Below are positions 22,335 to 34,169 of a stretch of DNA of 64,000 nt, in pieces; position 1 is the stretch's first letter; every line of letters starts with the position of its first letter. This stretch comes from Hemibagrus wyckioides. Lineage: Eukaryota > Chordata > Actinopteri > Siluriformes > Bagridae. The stretch spans positions 6,466,199 to 6,530,198 of the forward strand of contig NC_080713.1 of the NCBI RefSeq assembly GCF_019097595.1. Reading direction: 5' to 3'. The translations under genes were made by a program, and so were the position numbers. A model generated the notes under the pieces. That model did not search any database and was not told the DNA's origin. It saw nothing but the letters and a program-made list of their open reading frames with translations.

Positions 22335-23795
22335 AAAGCTTACCTTGATAGTGTTATGCAAATTATTACGCTTTGTACTTTCCACTCTTTTAACAATATG
22401 CATGCCTAAAGTCTTACGACATAAGTTAAATTAACCATTTCTACCTTTTCATACAACTTTTTCCCCCCATTTGCATGAAATCATATGAACTCAACCACTT
22501 TCCTTCATTTTCATTCCATCAGGATTATCATCCATAGCTAATCGTTAACACTATTTGACATCGCAAACAGGAACCGCTCCGCTTGATCTAACCCTTATTA
22601 GTATTTGTATCTTTTATTCCCAACTTTATTCACATCAAATCGAACCACATTTTCCTTGGTGGCTTGAATTTGTGCAAAAGTCTCATGAGATCAATTGCAA
22701 TTAACAGAACTGAACAGGATGCAGCAAAGAGCACCAAGAGGCTGAGTAAAATCAGATCTCCTCACGGGTTTTAGAGTGGCTCCTCAATCAGGAAGTGGCA
22801 TGGATACGGCTCTTGAGTCTTGTGAAATTTTTTAAGATATTAGAGCTGTCACATCGGATATGAAACTGATAAGGTGTGAAGTTGGATGAAATGTGAATTG
22901 AGTAGCATGTGACAGTACAATAATTGTTGCATCTTCTTCTTTTACGCCTGTTAAAGGAAGGAAAAAAACAAAGAAACGAACAACAACAACAAAAAAAAAC
23001 CCTCTTTGTTGATATTATTTAATGATCACTTGAGGAACATCTGTTGTAGTGTGGATATTTTTGTAATTTTCTCCCTGCATGGTCATACCAATTACCTGGT
23101 TTATTTATTTATTCATTCATTCATTCATTCATTCATTCATTCATTCATTCATTCATTCATTCATTCATTCATTTATTTATTTATTTATTTATTTAACATG
23201 AATTGCTTTTACTGGTATACTTACTAATGTTGCTGGGTCACTTGTTCAATATGACACCGTAATCCTAATCAGTCCTCCTTACTGCCAACACCTTACCAAG
23301 TGATATTTAAAATTACAGCCTACATGGGGAAAAGCTCCATGTATCAGCAAGGCTCCTGCTCTCAAAGCAGCCCCTGAACTAAAATAAAAAAAAAAAAAAT
23401 GAGAATGTCTCTTCTGTCAGCAGTGTGAATTTACAGCTCACACCTATCCTGAGGAGATCATATATTATGTATTGTAGAGCTGAGTTATACTGTTGCCTTA
23501 TAGAAGATTAAAACTCACATTAAAGCCAAGTGCCTGTCTGTGCATGTAGGCATTGTTTCAACTTATTTTTTCAATCTATTTTTTTAAGTACCTTAAGTAC
23601 CTTTAAACATGACAAAGGCAAAGGCCATTTTTCCATAATCGATAAATTATGGTTTGCAATTGAATAATGTTCAGTATGTAACTTAACATATATATATAGT
23701 CTCAATTTTGGAGTTCTGGCAAATGTTATCATGCGAGTTTCCTACTGGGAGAAACAAATCTCCCAAGATAAAGCTGAGGGTGAATGAATTTAATA
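22335..23795. other. Unassigned DNA, long (TTCA/TTTA)n array
   Basis: No gene seen. A tetranucleotide array covers about 23100-23195. An A run lies near 22991-23000. Confidence 0.6.
23100..23195. repeat. (TTTA)n-(TTCA)n-(TTTA)n microsatellite
   Basis: A central TTCA array of about 15 units is bordered by TTTA units on both sides. The open frame across it is a translation of the array. Confidence 0.95.
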
Positions 23796-23799
23796 CATT

Positions 23800-24195
23800 A
23801 TATGTCTAAATAAAATGTAGACCATGACACTCAGGTGTGCTTCTTCTCCAAACTGTTGCCACAGTGCCACTGTACACAAAGCGACCTCCATAAAAACATA
23901 ATTTGCCAAGGTTAGAGTGAAAACACTCCTGCACAGAACCTTGACCTCAACCCCACCGAACACCACTGGGATAAACTGGAACACTGACTGCACCCCAGAC
24001 CTCCTGACAGCATCTGACTTCACTAATGCTCTTGTGGCTGAATGATTACAAATCCCCATAGCCATGCTCACACATCTAGTGGAAAATCCTTCCCAGAAGA
24101 GTGGAGTTTGTTATAACCGGGAAGAGAAATGTGATGCTCAAAAAGTGCATATGAGTGTGATAGTAAGCCGTCTACAAACCTTTAGACGTAGTTTA
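23800..24195. mobile_element. Tc1-derived non-autonomous remnant
   Basis: Contains CTTGACCTCAACCCCACCGA, GGGATAAACTGGAACACTGA, CTCTTGTGGCTGAATGATTA and CTTCCCAGAAGAGTGGAG, then a decayed right end GTGCATATGAGTGTGATAG and GTCTACAAACCTTTAG. The same order is found, decayed, at 33595-33960 and reversed at 13868-14252. No transposase frame. Confidence 0.7.
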
Positions 24196-24199
24196 CAGT

Positions 24200-25865
24200 G
24201 TGTATTCTGAGCCTCAGAGACACAAAAGGACATCCTTTTGAATGAATGTGGATAAAACTGGTGATTTGCTCTTGAAACATGAAACAAGGGAGAGGATGGT
24301 TAAAGAAAAAGGGATTGAAATCCAGAAAGGGTCTGAGTGACAAGAAGAAGCCATACCTGAATCTAGTGAAATTTGAGATCAACTGACCCTCAGCATCCCT
24401 TTATGGCTAAAATTAGACACCTACTGAGCACTTTTATTTATTTAATTTTAATTTTAATTTTTTTAATACTTTTCTGAAGCTATGAATGCACTAGAAGCCT
24501 TTTCAGATAAAACACCTCTGTAGTTTCTACACTTCTGGATAAGACATGCTGATTTGCTGAATATGGAGAGAAAGAAAAACTGCATATTTTCAGTCTATAC
24601 CTCACCAACAAAGAAGATGGATGAATCCTGACCTTTATATAAAGTGTTTAATTAACGACTGCATCAGAAATGGAGTCGGGAATGTTTTGATAAACACTGC
24701 CAAACTAGGATTTAACCAGATATTTCACTTCACAAGGAAAAAAAAAATCTAATTTCAAGAATTAACAGGCATCGATGCATTAAATATAGGGTGAAGGGGT
24801 CAACAGCAAATTCCCAATCCCTGCAAATTGAGCTAGTTAGAGTAAAGCAAGCTGCCCTGACACAATTGGTAGTTCTGGACTGCTTCCAAGAATCTTTTGC
24901 ATTTTTTTTTTTTTTATAAATAGCTTTTCATATGCTGTTGACAATTTGGCATCCAATTATTCGTGTCAGTGGACCCTTTCGGTGAAGAGAGCCTAGTAGG
25001 GTTCTTGATAATGATTACAAAATGGACATGTGTGTATGTGTGAGATTGGCAGAACTTAAGAGGGACACCAATTTAGGAGAATGGATAAGTATGTGTCATG
25101 TGAACATGTGTGTGTGTGAAAGTGGTAATAGAGAAATGAACGTAGCTCCAAGAGCAGGTGGCAGACATTGTGCTACGTGATTGATTTCTTCGAGACAACA
25201 GCCTCAACAAGATTTCCATTGAGATCCCAAAGTTTCACGATCCTACCATGACTTTTAATTAGCTGCCTCTCAGAACCTGGCTACGGATACTGCATCACAG
25301 GATAGAATAATTACATCCTTACCAGCATATCTCACACACACACACACACTTTTCTTTAACCTAACATTTTATCGCTCGTGTCCATACGCTCGAGGAAACA
25401 CATAAACATGGTCCTTTTAAGATTCAGGGCCGAAATCAAGCCTGCACACAGCCCATTTACTGTACACATACCCACATTTTATTGCGCACTCTCATTCAAT
25501 AAAAAATACACAATTCGTCTTGTGCTCCAGGTCAAAAATCAAGCTCGCCGGGCTACTCGTCTCTCTGGCTACTTTTCTAGGGGCAAAAAGGAAACGTTAT
25601 GGGTTTTATTTTTTACATTTGGAATGTCCCACTGTGATCAAAACAGTGATCTATCCATCGTTACGCATCAGGAATGGATACAACATTCCAGCCCAAGGTC
25701 CAAAAAATAATAGCTCCCCCTGCAGCGGAGTGATTAAAATACACTAGCAATGGAAAATATTCAAAGGCATGTCTATAATTTGCTTTCTTCTTTTCAGTTT
25801 AATGCTCCTTAATCATGTATGAGCTAAACACTGTCTAGATATTAAAATCCATATTTTTAGATTTG
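24200..25865. other. Mostly unique DNA, no gene recognised
   Basis: No recognised repeat apart from an (AC)n run near 25332-25350. Includes a complex repeat-free stretch at 25165-25320 with TTTTAATTAGCTGCC and TAATTACATCC. Forward frames near 25378-25747 show no domain. Confidence 0.55.
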
Positions 25866-25867
25866 TA

Positions 25868-25891
25868 TGAAAATACTATGCCCAAGTAATG

Positions 25892-25939
<48 letters not shown>

Positions 25940-26041
25940 TCCTGAGATTATCTCGAGGAACCATTGGTCATGATTCTATGATAAGGAACCATTGGTCATG
26001 ATTCTTCTCCTTCTTCTTCTTCTTCTTCTTCTTCTTCTTCT
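25868..26041. repeat. (TTTC)n array, 22-bp direct repeat and (TTC)n array
   Basis: A TTTC array (about 25891-25942) is preceded by ATGAAAATACTATGCCCAAG and TAATG. The same leader precedes the second TTTC array at 26834. After the array a 22-base unit starting AGGAACCATTGGTCATGATT occurs at 25956-25977 and again at 25984-26005, followed by a TTC run to 26041. Confidence 0.85.
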
Positions 26042-26833
26042 GTCAATAACAGTTATGAAAATTCCAATTTATGCTTTAAGAACTAGCAACTGACCAGCAG
26101 CCCTGAAACATATATATTAAACGCTTAAGTAGATCTACATCTAGTGAAATATCAAATTAATCAATTATGACATGGAGGACTTTATAATAGAAGTGCCTGC
26201 CCTCCAGAACTTGACTGGATTTAAAATTAAACATTGATATTAATCAAATTTAGCTTTTCTCATAAAATATATACTTTTGTCTAAAACTAAGCCGGCAGGC
26301 TTAATCTTCTGTGAATGAAGCAAGAGTCCAGACTTTACTTCTTACCTTGAATAAAATAATAATAAAAAAAAAAGAAAAGGAAAGAAAATCAGCGGAAACA
26401 TTACATTTTTATACTGTGCCAGTACACCAGTGAGCAAAAGCTTTTACAAAAATGTCCCATGCTGGATCAATTTTAGTGTATTTATTTTACTAACTGTCAG
26501 TTTAGAATGTTTTCTTATTCCATCTTAAGGTATGCTCTTAAGAACTGATAACGAATTTCAAGGTTAAGGATGCCATAATATATTATTTTTCTCTTATACT
26601 GGAGAACTTTAATTGAATGATAAATGGAATATCACACTATTTATGAACTATTCTGCAAACAATGTGGATAATGCTGTCTTACTGTTTAGGTACATTAAGA
26701 AGCAGATATGTACAGTACCTACATACATTTATAAATCAAATTGAATTTTCAATTCAGATTTACCATAAAGAATGAATCAGATCCAACCAAGGCTAGGTAG
26801 ATAATACAAAATATTCAAGATGAAATCAAAAAG

Positions 26834-26858
26834 ATGAAAATACCATGCCCAAGTAATG

Positions 26859-26918
<60 letters not shown>

Positions 26919-26920
26919 TT
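26834..26920. repeat. Second (TTTC)n array with duplicated leader
   Basis: ATGAAAATACCATGCCCAAG, TAATG and then a TTTC array of about 15 units. The leader matches that at 25868 with one base different. Confidence 0.85.
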
Positions 26921-27204
26921 TATTTCATTATTTATTTTAATAGATTTCATTATTGGCACAATGTGACAAGGTCATGTGCAACCCACCCAAAAAATCACAA
27001 TATTGCACTCTTGACTGTTTTCCGCTTAAATGATTCAATCCTCTAGTGAAAGATGCCCTTGGAAATTTCACCGTTTAAGCACTTCACATTGTAAAGCAGG
27101 AGTTTCGAAGAATTCATCTAGATTCATCGGGATACAGTGGAGGCAAAGAATAAATAAGAATAGCATTTTACTACACACTATATCCCACTAAGTTCAAGTT
27201 GTTG

Positions 27205-27440
27205 TTCTTTCAGCTGTTTCCTGTTCAGGGTCGCCACTGCAGTTCGTTTGGCTCACATAGTTTGATTTGTCACAGGATTTTACACCGGATGCCCTTTCTG
27301 ATGCAACCCTCCCATTTTATCCGGGCTTGGGCCCAGCACTAAGAGAGTTAACTCTTCAGTTAGCTCCCTGCCTGGAAATCGAACCCAGGCCACAGCAACC
27401 AGAGTGCGGAATCCTGCCGCTGGACCACCAGGAGGCCATA
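27205..27440 (-). repeat. tRNA-derived SINE, family D
   Basis: On the minus strand the head has TGGTGGTCCAGCGGCAGGA and a B-box-like GGGTTCGATTTCCAGG. The body reads GCCCGGATAAAATGGGAGGG, TTGCATCAGAAAGGGCATCC and GCAGTGGCGACCCTGAACAG, ending in AACAACAAC. The plus-strand copy at 51105-51310 has the same order and a longer CAA tail. Confidence 0.7.
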
Positions 27441-27444
27441 CATC

Positions 27445-28090
27445 CCACTCAGTTCAAGTAAACATGCAAATCTGTATGTCTTCAACTCATTTCAACTCGA
27501 TTCTTCAACTCGTTTAACCCTGCAGTATGTTTTCCATAACAATCAAATCTCTCTCTCTCACACACACACACTCACACAAAGAAAAGAAATATAGAATATA
27601 TGGCCAATATCCAGATCATATTTTGCCTCGAGACATTTTTGGTCGAGTGTCTCTGTATGAGTATTTCCTGCAAAGTGTCCCGGCATCTGAGCCGATATGG
27701 TGTCTTGTCAGTGTCCTGGAGCTTCAAAGTTATCTTTCCAATTCAAGGACAAGCAATAGCAATGCATTTCTGAACGAGCTGATTCGCGCCTTCCAGGTAA
27801 TTTTCCACTCCTATGCACAAATCTTACATGAACCAGTGAAGCTCATGTCAGTGACGCGTGAGAGGGAAAAAAACAATCAAATGTAAATAGTAGAGTGTTT
27901 CCTGTGCTGTGCATATCGCTTCTTGAGATAGCATTCTCATTCTAGACCAGGGGGTTTCAAACTCATTTTAGGTAAAGGGCCATGTTCAGTGACCAATAAT
28001 GCAGAAATAATTCATTGTAAATGTGTTCTCAGCATGATTCTAAAAGATATGCTCTGAATGCTTAAACATACTCACTGTACTGCAGAGTAT
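27445..28090. other. Unique DNA with a short (CA)n, no gene recognised
   Basis: A forward frame of 119 codons starts at 27527 and includes a short CA run. A CAG/GTAATT sequence near 27796-27802 could act as a splice donor, but no acceptor, homology or reading-frame support was seen, so no exon is called. Confidence 0.5.
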
Positions 28091-28500
28091 TGTGAACTTT
28101 AATAGGAACCTGTCTGCTCATTTATGGTCATTATCCAGTCAGCCAATCGAGTGGCAGCAGTGCAGGGCATAAAATCCTGTAGATGCATATCCAGAGCTCC
28201 AGTTAATGTTCACATCAAACATCAGAATGGGGAAATGGTGTTCTGGTTGGGCTGGTAATCTTGTGGTATTTTCTGGCTTCTGGGATTTTGGGAAAAAATG
28301 TGCAGTAGAAATGAAATTCCAAAAGAGGTCAAAGACTAAACTGGCAGGAGGTAACTCAAATAGGCACTCTATACAAATATGCTGAGCAGAAAAACATCTC
28401 AGAATGCACAGTATTTGTGGTGGATGGACTACAACTACAAAAAACCTCATCAGGTTCCACAGCCAAGAACAAGAGGCTGCAGTGTGTTTTACTGTCTTAA
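28090..28500 (+). mobile_element. Decayed Tc1-like element (TIR with ACTTTAATAGG)
   Basis: The left end AACTTTAATAGGAACCTGTC fits the start of a fish Tc1 family whose ends read ACTTTATTAGG. It is followed by GTCAGCCAATCGAGTGGC, AGCAGTGCAGGGCATAAAAT, CAGTTAATGTTCACATCAAA and CATCAGAATGGGGAAATGG, which is the usual transposase start region. No long frame survives. Copies of the same family, in opposite orientation, are at 41385-41640 and 58010-58480. Confidence 0.65.
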
Positions 28501-28713
28501 CTCCCATAGGTAATTAGTGCAGCAAGTCACTGCTTATTTGCATAAAGTTGAATATTCTTAGCATTCTCGCATCACTGGACACAACCACATCTAATCAGCA
28601 ATGGTCACTGGCACTCATGTTGCTCACTTGTCAAGAGCTCTTATTGAAAATGAAGGCTCTTTGGTCACTTTGACATTGTGAGCTGCAGAATCTGTAAAGG
28701 TAGCATTACAGAT

Positions 28714-28719
28714 TAATAA

Positions 28720-28797
<78 letters not shown>
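28714..28797. repeat. (TAA)n microsatellite
   Basis: About 27 TAA units without clear interruption. Confidence 0.95.
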
Positions 28798-28921
28798 TGC
28801 AATTATAATTGCATTGTCACTCCCATTGCTGTGAATGGGGTATCAGTGGAAACAGGATAGTGTAACTAAATTAATTTTAAGCTTAAAGGATCATGAGAGC
28901 AACGCTCTTAATCTGCAACTT

Positions 28922-29060
28922 CTACATTTACATTTATGGCATTTGGTAGACTCCCATATCCAGGCTTACAATTTTATTTTATTTTTTATACGACTGAGCA
29001 ATTTAGGGTTAAGGGCCTTGCTCAAGGGACTGACAGCTTGGTGGACCTGGGATTTCTTTA
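28922..29060 (-). repeat. SINE family B copy
   Basis: Starts ACATTTACATTTATGGCATT, TGGTAGACTCCCATATCCAG, then an AT-rich gap and GGGTTAAGGGCCTTGCTC. Reverse-complemented, this is the family B tail and body as at 16064-16250. Confidence 0.7.
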
Positions 29061-29064
29061 GGTT

Positions 29065-31080
29065 TATTGTATCCTATATAACTTTAGCTTATATATATAT
29101 ATACATATATATTATACATTAATGTGAAATTGTGCCTGCTGGTGTCAGTGCATTAGTTCATATTTTTAGTACCGTAATAAAAGACCTGTTTAGATAAAAG
29201 ATGTTTTGAAGACTGCTTCATTATTTTAAGTATTGTACAACGCTTCTGCAATATATTTAATAGTATGTGCAGTTAAAAACAGGATGAGACTGCAAGGGTT
29301 AGGAATCATCTCAAGAAGCTTAGCAGACAGATCAGGTAAGGGTGTATGTGATATGAGATTTTATTATGTGTGTCCATTGGCACTGTGGAATATTGGCAGC
29401 TGGAAGAAAACAAAACTGCAGCTTTTCAGCTCTTTTGCAGCTTTTGCTGCTTGGTTTCAGTTTTGCACCTGCTCACTAGCACACACACACACACACACAC
29501 ACACTGTGAGAGAGAGCGAGATGACATAACAACACGTGGGATAACAGGGCTCAGGTGTGCCGTGTTAGTTGCACATTACCCCCCTACATCGTCCACAGAC
29601 ACCTCACTCCTAGTGCCAACCCACACTAAACCACCCCCACCCCCTCCTGCTACATTTCGTGCAGACCTGGCAACCGTGCTGAACATGAGAACTCAAATAC
29701 TCTAGTTACCAATACTTCAGTTACTCTAGTAACTTCCTAGTATCTATTGAATTTAATTTAAAATGCCACAAAATGTTCTTCTGAAATCTTAAATCTGATT
29801 GGTCAGAAAGTGTTTGTTTGTTTTCTATGACTCCAAGTCTGAGAGAATTTCTGGCAGGTTTGTTAATGCACATGTTCTACATTAAACATTATCTGAGAGA
29901 GAAAAAAAACAAAAAAAAAAACATCACTGGGAATTGTATGGCAGACATTGCACATGAACTAAATGGATTTAAAAACATGATGTTATTGAACAAAGAAAGA
30001 AAAAAAGTGTGTCAGTGCTTTGTGTCACTCAGAGGCAAAGCTGTTTTCTGACATAAAGGGAAGATGACAGGCTGCTTTTTATTTCCGAACAAGAAAAAAA
30101 AAAAAGTCTGTTGAGAGACTGAAGGCTGGAATGTGTAATGTGTTAAAAGAGAACAGGAAAAATAAAATGGGAGAAAATGTAAAGTACGGACAAAAAGGTA
30201 TGATGCATCTCAACTCCAGGGTGATGACGTTAACTCACCACATTTAACCCGGCACCAGAGCGCCACTGATTATCTTCCAATAACAGAACATCCCACACAT
30301 AGTGTACACAATTCACCAAAATACAACAAGGTTAATGAAGTGAATCCCTTTTGTGTTATGTTTTTAAAAATAAAGAAATAAAGAAATGTCTTGGGGTGCA
30401 CAAAGCCACTTTAGTGATTGTTAATGTGTTTAATAAAAACTTCTGTATAATCGCAGCTTTCCATTTTGTTTAGCGGCAGAAAGGTCTTTACATCTGGTTT
30501 GCTACTGAATACTTTTGACTGTGAATAATTTAGCCTTCAGAAACAGCTGTTTAGAATTAGTCTCTGGTGAAAAAATATCAACACAGAAAAAATGGCTACC
30601 TTTTTTTTTCTTCTAAAATTCTAGACAGTAAATTTGATTAAAACATCAGGGTTTGTGTAATGTCAAGAAGTTTTTCCTTGCCGTTATCCTCTATTATTAG
30701 TATCCGTAATATACAGAAAATGTACTTCAGGGTATCTCTATGTGAAAAATTAAATGAATATTTAAAAAGAGTGCAGTCATGCCAATCCCAGTAACAATAT
30801 TCAACTCCACTACCCACAGCCTACAATCATGGCTACTATGGACTACATCTTCCAGCATGTATAAAGACTTTATAAAGTTTAAGTTCTCTCTTCAATTCTT
30901 CAAGACTCACATTTCACACTCGTCTTGCGAAGTAAACTCTCAGATGTTTGACATTACTTATTGTTTGGGATTATTGCCGATTTCTTGATTCACAAATCTG
31001 TTTTTCTGTCCAGTTTACTCTGTTGCTTACCCCAAAACTGTGTTTTGGCTTTGATTGTTCTTGACATTTTGCCTTTTTCA
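29065..31080. other. Unassigned DNA with (AC)n and family F fragment
   Basis: An AC run at about 29481-29504 lies within two overlapping chance frames. A family F core (CTGATTGGTCAGAAAGTG, then GTATGGCAGACATTGCAC) is at 29780-29960. No gene recognised. Confidence 0.55.
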
Positions 31081-31470
31081 TCTCAATTCAATTTATTTGT
31101 ATAGTGCTTTTAACAATGGGCTTTGTCGAAAAACAGCTTTATATAAGTATAGAAACCTAGAAAATGACTATAAAGTTTAAACCTAGAAAATGACTATAAA
31201 GTTTAAAGCTTAAAGTTAAGTTACTATTTTATCCCTAATGAGCAAGTCTGAGGCGACGGTGGTGAGAAAAAAATCCCTGAGATGATATGAGGAACAAACT
31301 TTGAGAGGAACCAGGCTCAAAAGGAAACCCGTCCTCGTTTGGGTGACACTGGACAGTAAATAATGCTACTGTTGATAATGTCCTTTCTACAACAGCAACC
31401 AAGAGCTCTTGAGGAACTAGTAGGATGGTGTAGTTTCTGAGTTCATTATTGACTTAGCACTAATTCCTTC
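31081..31470 (+). repeat. Dispersed repeat family E, fullest copy
   Basis: Begins TCAATTCAATTTATTTGTAT, AGTGCTTTTAACAATGGGC, continues with AACAGCTTTATATAAG, CCTAATGAGCAAGTCTGAGG, GAGAGGAACCAGGCTCAAAA and GGGTGACACTGGACAGTAAA, then AGAGCTCTTGAGGAAC and GAGTTCATTATTGAC. A 26-bp unit is tandemly doubled at 31153-31204. No coding frame; the class is unknown to me. Confidence 0.7.
31153..31204. repeat. Perfect 26-bp tandem duplication
   Basis: The unit beginning AAACCTAGAAAATGACTATA occurs at 31153-31178 and directly again at 31179-31204 with no difference. Confidence 0.95.
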
Positions 31471-32384
31471 CTGCCGAAAGCTGACTGATGAAACGACAAA
31501 GGTTCAAAGGTGGCGTTTTTCTGCCTTTTACCTTATTGAATTGAATTTTGATCCATCTCTACACATGACAAGTTTAACGTATTTACCCAGATATACTCAG
31601 AAACGTGCCTTACTATTATTTCTATTATTCCTTTCTATTTCTTCAGAAATACTTGCCTAATATCCATCTTTCTGTGAAAAAGTAATTCTCCATTATTGCT
31701 AAACCGGTGTACTCAATGATCTCCAAACTCACACATCATACTAACCCCCAAGCCTACTATTACTTTCTGCAGCGTATTTACCGAGCGTATGCTAAGTAGT
31801 CTTTCACATCTGGTGAACTGACAGTACATGATCGTGCGATGATCCCGAGCCTGTCCTTTTCAGATCGGATTAGGCAGAGCCTTGATCTAAAAATACACAC
31901 CTGTGAGGAAAACAAGTCCTCAGCTTGTAAACAAGTACAGGTTTAGAACTAATAGCTTTTGACAGGCTCAATCAATATTGTGCTGAAATGAAACAGAGTT
32001 TAGATGTCCTGGTCAATAATGGTACAGCCCACTTTCTCTGAGCAGGCAGACTCTCATTAAAGTGGTTTGTTTTTGTTTAGCTGATTAAAAACAGGTGTGA
32101 AAAAACAACAACAACAACAAAATCTGATTGGATTTTATATGGTAAAAATGTGCATAAGAGTTAATCATTGGTTTATATTTTAATATTAGTGACTACTGGA
32201 ATTTTTACCCTGTCATGTGTAGCATGTGGAAAAAAAATAGACGTGACACCACCCACAGGCTTTTAGCAAGAGCGCTAGTCTTCATGGATGCTTTGTGCTT
32301 TTATTTGTATGGTAATTGCTCCTTTTGTGTGTTGAGATGATGCTATGCAGCATTTAATTATTTCTTTCCTTTTATAATTAGTCA

Positions 32385-32690
32385 TTTGTTGAGACAAGCA
32401 GAATTGCACAGCGTTGCCTGCTCTGATCTCGATATGTGGCAGGCCAAAATAAACATCCTCCCACTATGACATCGGTGGCAGATTGTACAGCACGTTCAGT
32501 CATCTGCAGTGCACAACAGCGAAGGGGGACAAAGTCGAACAGGGCTAACACAAAAGGAACGCCCACAAAATCTCCTCCATCTTGCACGGCTAGACATAAT
32601 GGAGAAATGCGTTCGAGGGCTGCGGCCAGGTCTGATATGTTAGACGGCTGTTTGACAGTGACAAAATACAAGATAACACAAGAATGAGAG
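32385..32690. other. Unique GC-richer island open on both strands
   Basis: A reverse frame of 119 codons (32378-32737) and a forward frame of 83 codons (32436-32687) overlap. Base composition is richer in G+C than its surroundings and there is no simple repeat. Neither product shows a domain I recognise. It might be a conserved non-coding element, a diverged exon or chance openness; the sequence alone does not decide. Confidence 0.25.
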
Positions 32691-32936
32691 AGAGGAAGAA
32701 GGAGGGGAAGTAGACAGTGAGACAATGACAGGGACAACAGTTATTAGCTCAGTTTGTATGATTGCCATTCAATTATCAACAGGCTAGCATGGCTAGATGT
32801 TCTTTCACATTTAAAGAAGAACGAGAATCAAAGGATTCCATCTGAATATCAGGAGTGGACAAATTCTAAATTCATTTGATATCTCACTGCACTGATACAC
32901 TGCAAAAAATGGCATCTCAGCAACTTATCTTTAAAT

Positions 32937-32956
32937 GTATTATTATTATTATTATT

Positions 32957-32993
<37 letters not shown>
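32937..32993. repeat. (TTA)n-(TAA)n inverted microsatellite
   Basis: A run of TTA units turns directly into a run of TAA units, so the two halves can pair as a hairpin. Confidence 0.9.
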
Positions 32994-33334
32994 TTTTACA
33001 AACTTTTTCTTATTAATTATTTATAAATATTTATATAAGTTTAAAGATTATTAAACCTATTTCTAAGCTTTTTTTTTTCATTTTCAATCTTTGCTTCTTC
33101 CTGGAAATTACTGCTTAAATAATTTAACATGCTTAAATATGCTTAATAAAATAAAAAGAAATAGGCTTATTAATTTTTTTTTATTTGCTTTATTGTAATC
33201 GTATAATAACAAATAAAATGTAAATTCTGCTAGATTCAAGATATTTAAACTTGCTAAGCTTTCTTCTTCTTTTTTTTGCAGTGTCCAATGTGTTGCCAAG
33301 TCTTATATTAGGTTGTCTGGAATCCTAATGGTCT

Positions 33335-33485
33335 GTCTTTATGTGGCCCTGGGACGGACTGGTGACCTGTCCAGGGTGTACCCCTGCCTTTCACCAAATG
33401 TGTGCTGGGATAGGCTCCAGCAGATCCCCGTGTCCCTAATTATTAATAAAGCGGGTATAGACAATAGATGGATGGATGGATGGAA
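33335..33485 (+). repeat. SINE family C, 3' tail with (GGAT)n
   Basis: GGACTGGTGACCTGTCCAGG, GTGTACCCCTGCCTTTCACC, GGGATAGGCTCCAGCAGATC and a GGAT end. Same tail as 15870-16043. Confidence 0.75.
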
Positions 33486-33594
33486 TCCTAATGGCAAGGC
33501 TTAAAAAGTGGTAGCTTATATTATGCTAGAATGCATGGGGAACTTCTTAGCAAGCTATGTGCATTAATTCAGACTAAAGGAAATGAATGATTGT

Positions 33595-33960
33595 ATAGAT
33601 GTGTACATCTGACCATCACACCCACATACCTTCTAGCTTTCCTCAAAGTGATGGAGCAAAGTTGGAAACACACATTTATCTAGAATGTCTTCGATTTCTG
33701 TTCACTGGAACTAAGAGGCCCAAACCTGTTCCAAAGCCCATGTGCACAAAGTAAGTTCCATAACAGCAAGCTTGGTGTGTAAGAACATAAGTGTCCTACA
33801 TCTCAACCCAACTCAACACCTTTGGGATGAACTAGAACGATTGAATCCAGTGTCTTCTTTATTATATCAGTGTCTGAACTCTGTAATGCTTTTGTAATGG
33901 AATGAACACAAATCCCCAAAGCCATGCGCTGAAATCTTCGGGAAAACACTCCCAGAAGAA
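33595..33960. mobile_element. Tc1-derived non-autonomous remnant
   Basis: Left part holds CTGACCATCACACCCACATA. It continues with CTCAACCCAACTCAACACCT, TTGGGATGAACTAGAACG and GGAATGAACACAAATCCCC, in the order of the remnant at 23800-24195. The right terminal repeat is missing, where a family A SINE now starts at about 33962. Confidence 0.65.
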
Positions 33961-33961
33961 G

Positions 33962-34130
33962 AAGAAGCCTTTATTTGTCACATATACATTACAGAACAGT
34001 GAAATGCTTTTATTACATATCCCAGATTGTTTGGAAGCTGGGGTCAGAGCGTAGGATCAACCAAGTTATAACACAACTGGACCAGAGAGTGTTAAGCTCT
34101 CTTAGAGGCCTTGTTTGACAGTGCTGTGGC
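33962..34130 (-). repeat. SINE family A copy, decayed
   Basis: On the minus strand the tail reads GGGATATGTAATAAAAGC, ATTTCACTGTTCTGTAATGT, and ATATGTGACAAATAAAGGC. The head half is strongly decayed. It abuts or truncates a Tc1 remnant on the left. Confidence 0.65.
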
Positions 34131-34169
34131 TTGATCTGATCTGATCTATTAATCAGTGAATCAGATCCT

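Larger units (their letters stand above)
31475..33330. other. Mostly unique DNA including a GC-richer open island
   Basis: No known repeat besides a (TTA/TAA)n run at about 32937-32993 and a CAA run near 32106-32120. The island at 32385-32690 is treated separately. Confidence 0.55.

Noticed and set aside
23006..23227. Membrane-like repeat protein (HSFIHSFIHS)
   Set aside because: A translation of the TTCA microsatellite. The same applies to frames over CT (56496-56840), TTTC (26777-27046) and TTTA (14787-15071) arrays.
27527..27886. 119-codon frame with a CAG/GTAATT donor-like site as an exon
   Set aside because: Includes a CA microsatellite at its start, no acceptor was recognised and no homology is known.
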